From Alligator mississippiensis (Eukaryota; Chordata; Crocodylia; Alligatoridae): DNA of 64,000 nucleotides. Shown here piece after piece: positions 43,390 through 55,850 of the stretch. Positions within the stretch are counted from its first letter, which is position 1. Every line of letters starts with the position of its first letter. The stretch lies in NCBI RefSeq assembly GCF_030867095.1, contig NC_081833.1, positions 76,265,395-76,329,394 of the forward strand. Reading direction: 5' to 3'. Made by a program: the position numbers and the translations under genes. The notes beneath the pieces were generated by a model. The model was not told where the DNA came from. It did no database searches and saw only the letters and a program-made list of their open reading frames with translations.

Positions 43390-44604
43390 ATTGGCCTCGC
43401 TGGAACTTTGAGAAGCATGAGTGAACGCACAAGAATGAGAGGCAGTGTATGCACGCACACAGCAGTTGTGGGATTTTGGTTGCCTTAAACCTTGCATATT
43501 TTGTTTTTAGCTCTGAGTCTGCTAGCAACGCTGATGCCTGCAGAGCCAAGTTATTGTCAGGCAGTGTCTGTCCTAACTCTGGGACCCACATTCCTTGTGG
43601 TGCATGGAGCAAGTGCAACTTCCTACTATTCCAGTACGTGTTCGTGCATGCATCTCTCTCTCTCTCTCTCTTTCTGTAAGTTATGGGCAACTTTTCTTTC
43701 AGTGCCTTTTTTTGTTAAGCCAGAGAACATGAAACAGCTGCTAGTGTGTGAGCCTGTGAATTGCTTCAGTCCTTCATATGAGTGTCATCAGAGAGAAACT
43801 GCCAACTGTCTCCTGTCCTATCCAGCAAAGACGTTCTAGGACTGACTAGTAATACTGCTTTCCTGGTGCATGCAGGCAAGAATAACAAGAGCAGCAGGAA
43901 ATTGTTTGCTCTCGCTGCCTTTTTCTGTATGTGTCTGGTTTTAAACGGTTAAGCAAATAGATGTTTGTATCTTTTAAAAATGCTCCAGTTCACTTTGTAG
44001 TATTTGTACCTGTCCCTTCTAACCTGCCTGTCCTGTAAAATGAGAGCTCACAGTTGTCATACCTGGGGCCCCAGCTCCCCTGCCTGCTTTTGCTACGTGC
44101 AGTAATATTAGGAAACAGCTCTGATAACTGGCCTCCTTGAACAGAGGTCTTCTGTCTGTTCCTGAGCTCCTGGTCTGCCGCATGTACTTCAGAAAAAGCT
44201 CAGCCCTATCTAAAATGTGGGGCTAAGCAAGACCAAAACAGGAAGAAGACTTAAGTCTCCTACCTTGGGAGCGCAACGTATGATGCTCTTGGGACCGGAA
44301 CTGGAATGTGATGTTCCACCACTATCTGTTGTGTAGTTGGCCCCATACAAGGAAAAAAAGTGTTTTGTGGATTGCCAGGCCTTATTCTTCCTGACCTACA
44401 GCACAGAGGGAACAGAAGTAATGCATGTGATTGACGTAACAGAACAACTTATAGGAAAAGGGAATTGGTGTCCTGGTTCTAACATCCCCCGGTGGTTCTC
44501 TTTACCATTGCTCTGACACTGGTTTTCAATAGAGTGTCTTAGCAGGTGAGAAATGCCTTCTTTGCTCCATTGCTTCTCTTTTGTTGCATGCTTTTCTCCC
44601 ATAT

Positions 44605-44661
44605 GTAAAGCGTGTGTGTGCGCATGCGTGTGTGTGTGTAGATAGATAGATAGATAGATCA
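44605..44661 (+). repeat. TG and GATA microsatellites
   Basis: An imperfect TG run (about 44608-44640) followed by five or so GATA units. Confidence 0.85.
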
Positions 44662-44924
44662 GTCTAGCTCCTTGTTCTTCTTTCCTCCTCCTGTGCAGGT
44701 AGCACACTTCCTTGCATTGTGGTTTAGCTGACTTAACCTCAGGGAATTCAAGTGTCATTTTTTAAATGTACAGGGCCATGAGATCAATACACATTAAGAG
44801 AGAAAGTCCTCTGGTGTTAGTTGTGGAGCTTCCAGGATGGCAGCATTTGGTTTTGTTATTGTTGGGATTCCACACAACAGGAGTTTGGTTAAAGACCCTT
44901 CTTTTGGGCACTCAGAAGGGTGTA

Positions 44925-44985
44925 GCTGCCATGTTAGTCTGGGATCTGGTATATGGAGCTTCTGACGTCTGTGTGGCATGGCGCT
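44925..44985 (+). repeat. Short remnant of the hairpin-ended repeat
   Basis: GTGTAGCTGCCATGTTAGTC resembles the left end of the repeats at 12378 and 49915. Only this piece remains. Confidence 0.35.
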
Positions 44986-45229
44986 AAAGACTGCTAGCAA
45001 TCCTTAGGCATCCCACCATTGCAAGCTGTCCTTGGCTCACTGCTACAAGGAAAGAAATTGGACACGTCAGCCAAGTTGCTTTTTTGTTGTGTTCCAAGAT
45101 AGATGTAAATTTAAGCCAGATTAAACCCACCAGCAAATTCCCCAATTCCTATCATAAATAAAAGGTAAACGGGCAGCCTGAGTTATGACATCCAGTCAGC
45201 AGGCCCATAGATCACAGACAAAATGAGAG

Positions 45230-45900
45230 CTGAATGGTACAGGGCTCAGAAAAATAGAGTTGGTTACATTTCAGTCAACTTGGGTTTATGAAAAATAGCT
45301 CTCCAGTTCTTCTCAAACTAACATATCTTTTGATACAAGAGATTTGGCTGATAAAAGTAATAGTCCTGATGTGATGCCTAAACTTCTGTAAGGCACGAGA
45401 CTTTGTACTGCAAGACATTTGGATAAATAAAGTAGAACGATACAAAAACCAACATGGCCCATTACATGGATTTAAAATGACCTGATAGATCTCAAAGCAG
45501 GTATAAAAGGTGACCGTTCATTAAGTGCTTGTGTTTCTAGTGGAGCCCAGTAGGAGTTGATTCTTGGCATTATGCTATTTAGCATTTATCAAAGACATGA
45601 AAGAAAAATAATCAGCAGTAACGACATTTGTAAAAAACTGAAAGACTGGGGGAATGGCACACAATGAAGAGGACAAATCGCCGACATCTAGATTGACCGG
45701 GGAGCTGCACACAATCAAACAGCATGTCTAAATGTGGCCAAATATCAATTCCTGCAGGTAGAAATGAAGGACAGGCTACAATAGTTCTGTAAAGGACTTT
45801 GAGGGGCATGATGGATAAGAAACTGAACATGAGCTCCCAGAGAAGTGTGATGAGACTGATTTACTATGGTCCTTTCTGACCTTTATACACTGCATAATTA
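45230..45900 (+). mobile_element. Old CR1/L3-like LINE fragment
   Basis: Contains AACATGGCCCATTACATGGA, and around 45540 a decayed form of the reverse-transcriptase block normally reading G-P-Q-G-S-x-L-G-P-L-L-F-N. It ends near GGTCCTTTCTGACCTTTA, a CR1/L3-type 3' end. Heavily diverged, so old. Confidence 0.6.
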
Positions 45901-48900
45901 TGTTAGCCAAGGAGGTTTCTCCACAGCCAATGAGAGCATATGGGATGGAAGGAATTGTCACACCTACTTGTTGTAAGCAGCATATTTCATATTTTCTAGG
46001 TTGGAATGCCCTTATTTCTAAAAACAGCATTTACCATTCAAGCAGAAAACTAAAATCATGCTTGCTACTAATAATCTCTGTATATCAGGTTTTAGTCTCC
46101 TTTCCACTGTGTGGGATGAGAACCTCTATCTCCCTGGGTCACTAGGCTAAGATCTCTTGCCAGCTGCATGTAACTGTGACTGATAAACCAGCTACGCTAT
46201 CCCAGGTAAGAGTCCTGTGCCAGTAGCATTATTCAAGTGTTCTTATCCTTAGCTTCGCAGGATAATTCAGGTTATTTCTACACCAGTATTTGGGGTTTGC
46301 CTTGGTCATGCTCGCCAACCCCCCCTGCTTTCCTGTGAATTTCCTACCTTGTAGTCTGCACCAAAACCATTCACACTGCTGCTTATTTCATGAGCACAAT
46401 GTGCAGATATCTCCCAGGTTCCCTCTAGGATTTGGTCTGCAACTGTGGTAGCTGTACGGACTACACCAGCAGTCTTCTGGCAGGAGAAAAAGGATGTGGG
46501 GTGCAGGAGAGCCAGAAATCGGGAACAGGGAATGGTGGGATTGCTGCTGGCCAACTTTCTGTGCTTGGTGCCTGTGTGACTGGGTGAGTCCCAGATTCTG
46601 CAGGTGTGGGTCAGCGGAGGTGGGTTGGATCTCGTACCTGGAAGTTCAGCAGAGCTCCCCGGGCCAAGCTGGGCTTGCAGGGTTTACAGTGGAGATGGTC
46701 CACATCTGTGTGCTTGGGCACAGGCCTAGCTACTGGTGTAGACATAACCCCGGCACCTTTCGGCTCTCACCCAATTCTGTGTCTTTGCAGTGAAGGACCA
46801 ACCAGGCTTTTTTCCTCTGTTGCACTTGTTTTTAACAGTCTACACAGAATAAACTTTGCGTAGTGAGAACTAAATGTCCACTCTACTGAAACTCTCCCCT
46901 CAGTCTAACACTATATTAACAGACAGCTAGAGCCACCGTCACTGAGCCAGCAAGGTCTCCTGGTGGTCCGGGGAGCATTTATTGTCTGTCCCTGCTGATG
47001 AGACTGATAATATGTGGGTTGGAGGTAAAGCCACAAATATCTGTCTCGTGCCCTGTGATGTAGCTTCTTGACAGACGGTTACTTGGTGGGTGACTTCTTT
47101 ATTTGTTAAGAGCAAATCCATTCTTCCTATGACTCTTTGCCTTTAAAAAATGGAGGAACAATTAGTTATCATTTAATAAGGAGTTATCTTCCCTCCTAGG
47201 CTTCTTCTAATAAGACATACTGTGATTTGTATTTTAAATGAGAATTTCAAGTCTTACTCCGTTTGCTCTGAGCCTGCACAACGATGGTATTTCACAGATG
47301 CTGTTGCCGTTAGCCTTGGAACGAGGCTTTACCGCTAATGCTCTGGAGTTGGCTGCACTGAGTTGCCCCTGATTTCCTGGGGAAAGGGGGAGAAGAGGGA
47401 CATGTTCAGCCAGTGCATGTATCTTCTGCTGCTGGAGGCCTGGTTCCAGTACAGTGGGATTCATTTACAGATTGTGCACTAGTCCCTCTTGTTCCACAGA
47501 TCCATCCAGATGACGTTCTCTGGTAGGCATGCGGCACGGCCTAGAACTAAAATGCAAGGATGCTGCTGGTCATGATGGAAAACTGGAGCAGGAACACACC
47601 TAGTTGTTGCTGGCACTAACATGAGCCTGACTGCAGTCTGCCTGGATCTTTCATAAGCACTTCCTTTTGGAGCAGGGGTTATTGGGGTTCATCCTCTTCT
47701 TTTCGGTTCACCTGGTGACGGACCCACTTAGGTTTCACACTTTTTGAATGAACAAAAGCAGCGTTAACAACGTTTGTTTACCTCTCTTAGTTCAGGAATT
47801 TTTTTCCTAAACAAATCTTTGTCTTTACGCTGAGCTTCTCGCACCGCAGATGTTTGTTACCAGCCCTGCCACACAATAAAGGTACTGTTTCAACTCTCGT
47901 CTGCGCAAGAAAAATATTTTGCTGAAATGAAAGCTGGGTGTGTGAGCTCTGCTCCCTTCTGGTATTTTGGAAAGGGATCCTGGTAAACTACTGTACACAG
48001 AAGCAAAAGCACTTATTTATGAATGTAACCAAATTAAAACTGGTCTCCAGGGCACCAGTGTAATAGACTGTTGTTGGTAGCTTTTGACTCTTTAAGAACC
48101 TAGTTCCTTCACCATCCGAAAGCAAAGGGTAACAGTGAATTGGCTCCGTGAGCGATAAAGACCAGATTATGCGGGTTTGAATCTATTCCCATCTCTGTTT
48201 GAATTTTAGTTGATAAAGATGATGACTGGAAAGGGAACAAGATACGAGCCTCTGTAGAGCCAAGTTTGAAATGTGTTTGTCATCTTAATTGATCCAAGGA
48301 AAATACTGGTGGCAGTGGGAAGAATTTAAGCAGCTGCCCGGCCCTGAAGTTGGAATGACTTGTACAGTGTGAATTCTTGTATCTTGATACTGTTTAACAC
48401 TGCACTGTATACTTGGTTTTGGGGGGTGGTTTTGGTTTTTAATAAGCATCTGTACAACTAATGAGCACGCAGTTCTGTATCGTAACTGTCAGATGTTTCA
48501 CTAAAGCTGGGTTATTTTACTGCAGACTTGAATCTTTTTTGCTTATTTTTGTATTTTCCTTATACTTGAGCAAGATTTCCTCATTTTTACATCTTCCAAA
48601 TTCCTTGTGTCACATCAGCTATGTCTGTCTTTTTCAGACACGGGACTGGACACCTCTCCTTTGTGCATCTATGAGTAACAAACAGCCACTTTTTTGGTCC
48701 CTGTTGACTTCCTCCCGTGCTTATCCTCAGGTGTATGCACATGTGCTCTTGCTGTCAAGTGGGAAATTGTTCTGGCAACCTGTATGAACAATCTCTACTC
48801 TCACAGTTGGGCCAGGCAATTTAAAATAGTTCAACCTCTTAATTAAAACTTAAAGTGATGTTCAGGGATTTGGGTGTAGACTGAGCAAGTCAGTTGCTGA

Positions 48901-49900
48901 AGTGACAGTAATAGCATAAGTTTTGGTTGTCTCGTTTGGCCTTGGCAGTGGCTAGTGCTCGTTCATTCAACAGCACTGCTTGCCAGTGAACGTTAGGCAC
49001 ATCCACTCCATGCTGTAAGGGGCATGCTGGCTCAGCTGTCAAGGCACTTTGCTACAGCTCCAAAGCATGAGCTTGAGTCCCCCTCCAATCATACCAGAAG
49101 CTGCCCCCAGGTAACCCAGCTGTAAATGGTACCTGGTGATTTGGGCTGGGGACTTGAAAGCAACCAGATGTACTGCGAATTGCATTGCTTCCATGTCAGC
49201 TGCTTGGTTACAGAAACTGGAATGCCTTAACCATGCTAGCCCTGAGGCCTGCCCGGCTTGGGGAGGACCTTTGATGCCAGCCTGTTTAGTTGAGGTTATA
49301 CCCGTGCATTTTGGGACCAGGACCATAACTTTCCCAGGCTGCCTGGTGCTATTTCAAGAAGTAGATTCCTAATTTCTAAAGGTAAGAACTTCAGTACGGG
49401 TTGAAATTGGGGGAATTTAGCTGCTATAGTAGTGATACATAGCTGCCCATGCACAGAAAGGAAAAAAATGTTTGGTTGGCACCCGTTCAGCTAAATCTGT
49501 GCTGAAGATATTGTTCAGAGCATTGCAACCAATGGATAAAACTGTTTCTTGCAAAACATTAGGAACATGGTAATCCAAAGATAAGGCACTGTGCAGGCAA
49601 TTAAGTCTAATGCCTTCTTGCATAATATAGTAAGGCTACAGTGACCTACATCTTAAAACCATTACTAACTTTTTTTTTATTAAAGTAATGCATCAGTATA
49701 CTATACAGGCCTGTGAGCTGCATAGATACCGTGGTCAAGGGTACTTAGTGCTCCTGGAGCCAGCTCCTGAAAATGGTTCCTGATTTCTTTGGCATTGTTA
49801 TCCTCTTCTCTGAGTGATTTTCTTTTGTAACTAGTCATTATCATATGCCTTCCATCACAGTTCGTCACCTCTGAGAGTGACGTGTTCTGTAAGTGAGTGC
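45901..49900. other. Intergenic flank, no gene recognised
   Basis: About 4 kb. AATAAA signals at about 46848 and 47875 could end long CYB5B transcripts. I see no exon, RNA gene or clear transposon. Confidence 0.45.
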
Positions 49901-50252
49901 TGATTCTGTACCAAGGACACAGGTTGTGGTCATGTTGGTGTACAGGCAAAAGGGATCAGAACTGGGTAGAGGTGATATTTTTATTAGGTAAATAGACTGC
50001 TCTAACTTTTCTCAGTCTAATTTGCTCAAAATTAGCTTTTCCAACCAGGAGATCTTGTAACACTTCAGCTCTCGTGTGAAATATGAATTTTCATTTCCAC
50101 CTAGGAGAAATTTTGCGATTTTTGCATTCTCCTATGCCTGAAGAAGAGTGAACGTGCCCAAAAGCTTGCAAATAAGGAATGTTTTTTTGCAGATAATCTA
50201 GTTGGTCTAATAAAAGCTGTCATCTCTACCCAGAGTTCTGATTTGGTACCAA
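49901..50252 (+). mobile_element. Hairpin-ended dispersed repeat with about 14-bp target duplication
   Basis: Insert about 49915-50238 between TGATTCTGTACCAA (49901-49914) and TGATTTGGTACCAA (50239-50252), 12 of 14 bases shared. The left part has GTTGTGGTCATGTTGGTGTA. Terminal inverted segments pair CAGAACTGGGTAGAGGTGAT with the inverse of the right end. The right part has CCTGAAGAAGAGTGAACGTG and GTTGGTCTAATAAAAGCTGT. Same family as 12378-12642. Confidence 0.65.
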
Positions 50253-53200
50253 TACATTCTTATTCTAACCAAAAATGGAACAACTTCACACTTTTTCTGT
50301 CGTGGTATGCCTATCAGTTATTTTATTTTGCAGACATCTGCTACAGTTCAGTTGGTTTGCCCAGGAAGGGCAACGTTCAAGTGGCAAATTCGCTACTGAT
50401 ACAAACTTGGTCCGAGGGATGCCATAAACAGCTAGTAACATAAAACTAAATATAGCCGCCTGTCTTTCATGATCAGTATTACCAGAGCTTTCTAGCAGCC
50501 CCTGCTCTGCGGGTGTAATACAAAGTTGGTAGATTAGGGTTGCTGTTCCAAGGAACTTGGAGAGAAGCTGCCTCTACTGCAAAAGCGGTTTTGTTTTTTA
50601 AATCACTAATATTATCCCACTGTAGTTTTTAACTATTGTTGGCAAGGTCAAGTTTATATTATATTGCTGCCCAGGACTGTTACCTCCCTCTCTTGTTGTT
50701 AATAACAACAGTGTCTTGTATTCAGTGGGATGCTTACGCAGGAATAGCTAATGTACTTTACTCCACAAGAAGCGCACAATTTTTTGGCAGTGAAAAGAAA
50801 GCCTTTGACGACAAGTAAATATGTGCAGGGTTGGGGTAGAGGAAGCCATGAAATATATGCAAGTTGCACAGATGCTAGTATTCACATATACGAGTGCAAA
50901 GAGCATTTTGTGCCCCGAAACCCCTGAGTCTCTGTCCTAGTCTAACTACTCAGACTAAACTTTCCAAACCAGACAAAGAACTAGAATATCCTTGCTCAAT
51001 TAGAGGAATGCTCAGGTCTATTCAAAAGACAGGGAGGGGAAAAACATTACACTAGCCAAGTCCTTGCGTAGTACTGGATGCATAATAACTGCTACCAAAC
51101 ATGGCAGCGGGTGCTGCTGAATACGGTGGTGGTGACTCCTGCACAAGAAGGGCCCTTCCGGCTGTGCTGCTGCAGGAACAGTCTTCCTGGTGGCACTCCT
51201 GGCTAATACCAAGTGCCCCACCGCCTGCACAGACTAATACCAAATGCCCCACGGTCCATAGAGACTAATACCAAGTGCCCCCAAGTACCCCACTGTCCCA
51301 TTTCTGCAGAAGTAGGTTCTTTCACTCTCAAGGCTGACTACCCTGTTTTTTTGTCAGTGCAGAATTAGTGAAGGCGATGGGAGCTGCCTCCATGGAACTA
51401 GTGGGACCCGTAGCATCCAGGCCAAATTCCAACTTCGTTAGTGATGTTCCCTCATTACTACAGTTGGGCATGCTATTCTTCATGTCCCACAGCCAAACAA
51501 TTTATGGTATACTGGCTGCTACGTTCCAGCCTGGAGCGGTTATATTGTGAATGCTGGAAGAAGCAATCTTTGCATATATGTATTATTCAAAGCCTATAGC
51601 TTATTTGTAAAGCACTTGGAGGGATGAGGGATACAAAAAGTGACCCATAGATTGCTAAATATTCCATTTGGTTCAGTTTTCCTTTCATGCCTTGCTGCTA
51701 CTTTCATATGGCATCAGAAAACAACTTCCAAATCCATGAGCCCCTGTCTGGTGTTATTGCTCAAAGTGCAGATTCAGTCTACCCCATCGGGGCATTTGTA
51801 AAGATTGCTGCTTTCGATGAAGTGCTGCGCTGTTCATTGGATGCTGCAGTCATGCAGGGGGCTGTCGAAGACATGCATCTTGTGAAATGTAGTTTTGAAG
51901 CGTCTGTATCCAGGTCTCAGTCTGTGCAGCTTGACCCATGCTTCTCTGTCAAGGTCGTGCCCAATGGAGGACCCGTTTGGTGCTGGCATAAAACGCTGTA
52001 GGAATAAGATAATGCGTACATGTAGCTCCGAGGCTACAGCCTTGCAGCCTCTGTGGCCCCGCTACTTTCATCAGAGGCAATGCCTTGCTGATAATGGCTT
52101 CAGCGTTCACAGAAAAATGCTGTACTTTATTTCTCCCAGTAAGTGTGGTAGGGAGTGGAAATGAGTGTTCACCGTCTTCCCCTGGCCGAGCCTTCCTCAG
52201 CAGGAGATTCGGAAGAGGGTGGTGGTACAGGACTACGGCCCGTGAGGTTAGCAATTCCTGGCCTGTCTCTAGCAACGAACGACCAGAAGCCCTGTGTCTC
52301 TGCCTATGGCTGTGGGGCAGCGCTTACCTGCCCCTGCTACGAGCTGCACTAAACAGAGCAGCAATGCATACCTCGAGAAGAGGCAGTGCTGAAGACAGCC
52401 TCTCTCCCCGCGCAGCTCTGCTGCTGAAGCTACTGGGCTTTTCTCCAGCTGACAGATGGCGATACTGAGGTATTCCTGGCACTGACGGTGTTTTGTAGGG
52501 AGTTAATTTTTAGCGAGGACAAGAGGCAGGAGGTCCAAAGTGTTTAACTTGGAGCAGCTATGCCTCTGACTTGCCAGTCAGGTTCATGCAGCTGAATACA
52601 AAGGAAATGTATTTAATCCTCCACCGGTGCTGGTGCTAGCTGTCATTCACGTGGTGCTGGAGAGCAGAGCTTCGCAGGGGTTGTCCGGCTGTGACCCATT
52701 AGGACGCTCTAGTGGACTGACTTATGGAGAGCAAGACTGCGGCACAGACTTGCAGATTCTTCCAGGGAACAGACTGCCTGGCATCTAGTCTGTGACAAAC
52801 CCAAAGGAATTGCCTGCCGGGATCGTGCTGTCATGAATTGACAGCTCTGGCTGAATCGTGAACTCCGGCACGCTGGAGCCGAACTGCTGGCAAGTGGAGT
52901 GGAAGCGTGGAGCGTCTCACAGCTCCCTGTGGCAGAGACCGGCCGACTCGCTGGAAGCGATGCGCTCAATCCTAGGCGATGAAAGGGGCCTTTGTACAGC
53001 TCCGCAGCCCGTTTATTCCTGGAGCATGGTTAACTTCATCTCCAGCAGGACCCACACACCTGTCCTGCCTGTTGTAGGTAAGTCACCAGGACAGCTAATC
53101 TCTAGACGTGCTTGATCGGAGAGCTGGTAAGAGTCAGCACGGTCATCCAGTTGGTGAAGAATCATTAAATGCCAATTTTGAGATATTAGCATGTAATAAA

Positions 53201-54299
53201 TACCTAAGTGGCTGCACGGTTGTAATAACACAAAGGAGCCTAATGCCCTTGTGCTGGCTTTATTCCACCCATAATGAGTTATGTGAGATTACTGGGATGG
53301 GGTTGGGAGGCAGATATTTGAGCTGCATTTCTTTGCAGATATCTTACTGGTGTCTGAAAATCAGCAAGCCAGATATTCATTATTTCCAGGGCTGCAAAAA
53401 ACTCTTAGTGTGTTCTCATCTGAACATCTTGGTCTTCACGTTGGCAAATATTTCAATAGTTGGAGCCAATGTATAAAGAGTTTTAGGAAATGGCTGCAAA
53501 AAGAATTAAATATTTTTCCATTGAAATAATTAAAAATGCCTTCCTTATTAAAAACAGTCTGCTGTGTCTTGTACAGAGAAGGCATCAGGACTGCACTAGC
53601 TGTGGATTGTCTTTGATTAATAAGGGCAGCCTGAAATACCGTTCTAAGGTTTGTTACAAGTGATCATCTTCTCTTGACATCTTTTATAGCCTCAGGAGAT
53701 GCCTTTTCTTATTTCACAGACAGTGAAATATGTCTTATGGGGCACAGCAAAAAGTTATTTGCTTCATGAGGTGGGGGAAAAAAATCACAGCTATAATCTT
53801 TATTTAGGATATTTTGACATAGGCATCAGATTGTCTTAAAAAGACTGAAACTAGCCCCGAAAGCTTTCTGTATAGGTTCCACTCCACCATGTCAAATGGA
53901 AATAACCCCCTTGCTTCAGAGTCCGGAGGGGTTTCTTATTAGAATCGTTTGTTAACAAAACCAAGCACATCATGCCCCATAACGTGTGTGCGTGCGTGTG
54001 CATGTGCGTCTCAACTGAGTTAAAATGAAGACAAAAATGCTATGTCCTATTAAAGGGCAAAAAGTTGATCTTGTAAACTCCGGAGGGAGAACATACTGCA
54101 GCTATATTTACAAAATGGTGTTGCCTAGACTTACCTAAAAGTGGCCTCTAAGAATAATGGGAGCTTCATGAATAGACATGGTTTAATTAAGATGCCTAAC
54201 TTCAGGCACCTGCTTTCAAAATGAAAGTCTAGATAAATGTGATATTTTTACAACAAGAGAGTTTGATGATATCTTGATAAATCAATGAGATTAAAGGAG
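50253..54299. other. Intergenic flank, no gene recognised
   Basis: Contains a short minisatellite (51203-51290) and unique-looking sequence. Open frames up to 127 codons exist but none has a recognisable domain. Confidence 0.45.
51203..51290. repeat. Minisatellite, 31-bp unit, nearly three copies
   Basis: Copies of CTAATACCAAGTGCCCCA start at 51203, 51234 and 51265, an exact 31-base period. Confidence 0.8.
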
Positions 54300-54432
54300 G
54301 CACTAACAATGACTAATGCTGGATATAGCAAGTAGTCTTATAAGAATGACTAATGCCGGATATAGCAAATAGTCTTTGGGGGGTTGGACCCAATGATCTG
54401 CAAGGTCCCTTCCAGCCCCTACCAATCTATGA
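54300..54432 (+). mobile_element. CR1 3' tail with internal short duplication
   Basis: Ends with GGGTTGGACCCAATGATCTG and GGTCCCTTCCAGCCCCTACC, a CR1 3' end. Just upstream, a roughly 38-base unit (ATGACTAATGCTGGATATAG...) is present twice. Confidence 0.75.
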
Positions 54433-55385
54433 ATAACCCTTCTATACTCTTGTGTTAATATTTATTTATTCCATAAGTTAAATAATAGCAAAAAAGAGAT
54501 ACCTATGCAAATACTCCAAGTGCCCAAAAAATTTGACAACAGCAAAATATACTGAACAGTATTTTGAAAAGAAAAACAAATAGGAACAAAATTAACTCAA
54601 GTAATCAGTGACTTGATTACAGAGGTAATTTTTCCAACGTTCCTCCACATGTCTGGCTTTACCAAAGCAATGTCCCTGCACACTCTCTGATGCATATGTT
54701 GTATTTTTAATTTATGTTGAGACTTAAGCCATTCACTAATGAGAGGAACTTCTCTGACATGAGAGAAGAGGCGTGTTGGGATCTAGCAAGAGACTTCTCT
54801 GTTACTGAAGGAGAGAGGCCAAGTGAGCACAGATGAGCAACGTGCAGCCTTGTAACGAACAGCTGTTAAGGCCACGAGGCCAATATAAGGAATAGTGCTG
54901 AGTTCTGGAGAGAGCATTTGTCTCCTTAGAGAGCGTGTCCTCTTCAAGGCCAACTCTACACTGTCCGTCTTGGTGGATGTGCGCACAATGCTACTCAACC
55001 TGGGTTACTTTCTGGAAAACATAGTTCGCTGTTCACTCTGCCACAAACCTGAGCACATTTCAGTTACTCTCCTTTCCTTGGCTTTCTCCGTGCCCAGAGC
55101 AATCTCTCTGGCCTCTTTGCAGCCCAAAGGCCCCATAATATGCATTGCTGAGTTGTATCAAAGGTAGCTCATTGCAAAATTAATTTTTTATTCTCAGCCC
55201 TTTTGGTGTCAGTCAGTCTGGCCTCCACAGCTGTAAGGAACGCTGCGGATTGAAGCTGTGTGTCTCGTGCCTCTCTGCCTGGAGGCAGTTGTGCATCCCA
55301 TACCCCCGCTCTGCCAGAAGGAAGCGTCCGTGGGATAAGGCCTTAGGTTAGTGTCCAGTGGGTGATAGGGCCGTCATGCCTTAAG

Positions 55386-55560
55386 CCGGCGGTTCCCAAC
55401 CTTTTTAGATGGTGGACCGGCAGACTGCAGTCCGGAAGTGACCGGCATTCTGCGGACCAGCAGCCAACCCATCTTATACTCAGTATAAAAGAGGGTTGGC
55501 TGCTGGTCCGCAGCATACTGGTCACTTCTGGACGTCTTGTAACAAAACGCAACCCTAGAA
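55386..55560. mobile_element. hAT-like MITE with a long hairpin
   Basis: Starts with the hAT-like CGGTTCCCAACCTTTTTAG. Inside, 55430-55470 and 55493-55533 form an inverted repeat of about 41 bases per arm. The inner 20 bases (TGCGGACCAGCAGCCAACCC and its inverse) pair perfectly around a 22-base loop. The right end is uncertain. Confidence 0.55.
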
Positions 55561-55639
55561 TTTTAAATACTGCAGCTTAAAAAAAATGTCATTAAGGAAT
55601 AGCATTGCATTTATATTACTACTGCTACCTCAGCTGCTT

Positions 55640-55850
55640 TTACCTGAGGATCCCAGCACTTTAGAAACATTACATTTTATAACACCCTTATGAACCAAGT
55701 AAGAATTGCATTCATTTAACAGATGGGAAAAATGAAGCAGAAGGTTGTGAAGTAATTTTTCCCATAGTCACACTCTCGCATAGTGACACAGCTGAGGAAA
55801 GAATGAGGAGGCTGACTCCTAGTCTTGCTTTAACCAATATACAGTATCAG
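55640..55850 (+). repeat. Ancient L2/MIR-like fragment
   Basis: Contains ATTTAACAGATGGGAAAAAT, AGTCACACTCTCGCATAGTG and ACACAGCTGAGGAAAGAATG, then GACTCCTAGTCTTGCTTTAA, the usual order of an L2/MIR-type tail. Confidence 0.55.

Larger units (their letters stand above)
43390..45160 (+). other. CYB5B: CYB5B 3' UTR (probable, end uncertain)
   Basis: Sequence past the stop codon with no other exon. AATAAA signals occur at about 45157, 45425, 46848 and 47875; the sequence alone does not show which is used. A CT run (43653-43671) and a GATA run (44641-44660) lie within it. Confidence 0.4.
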
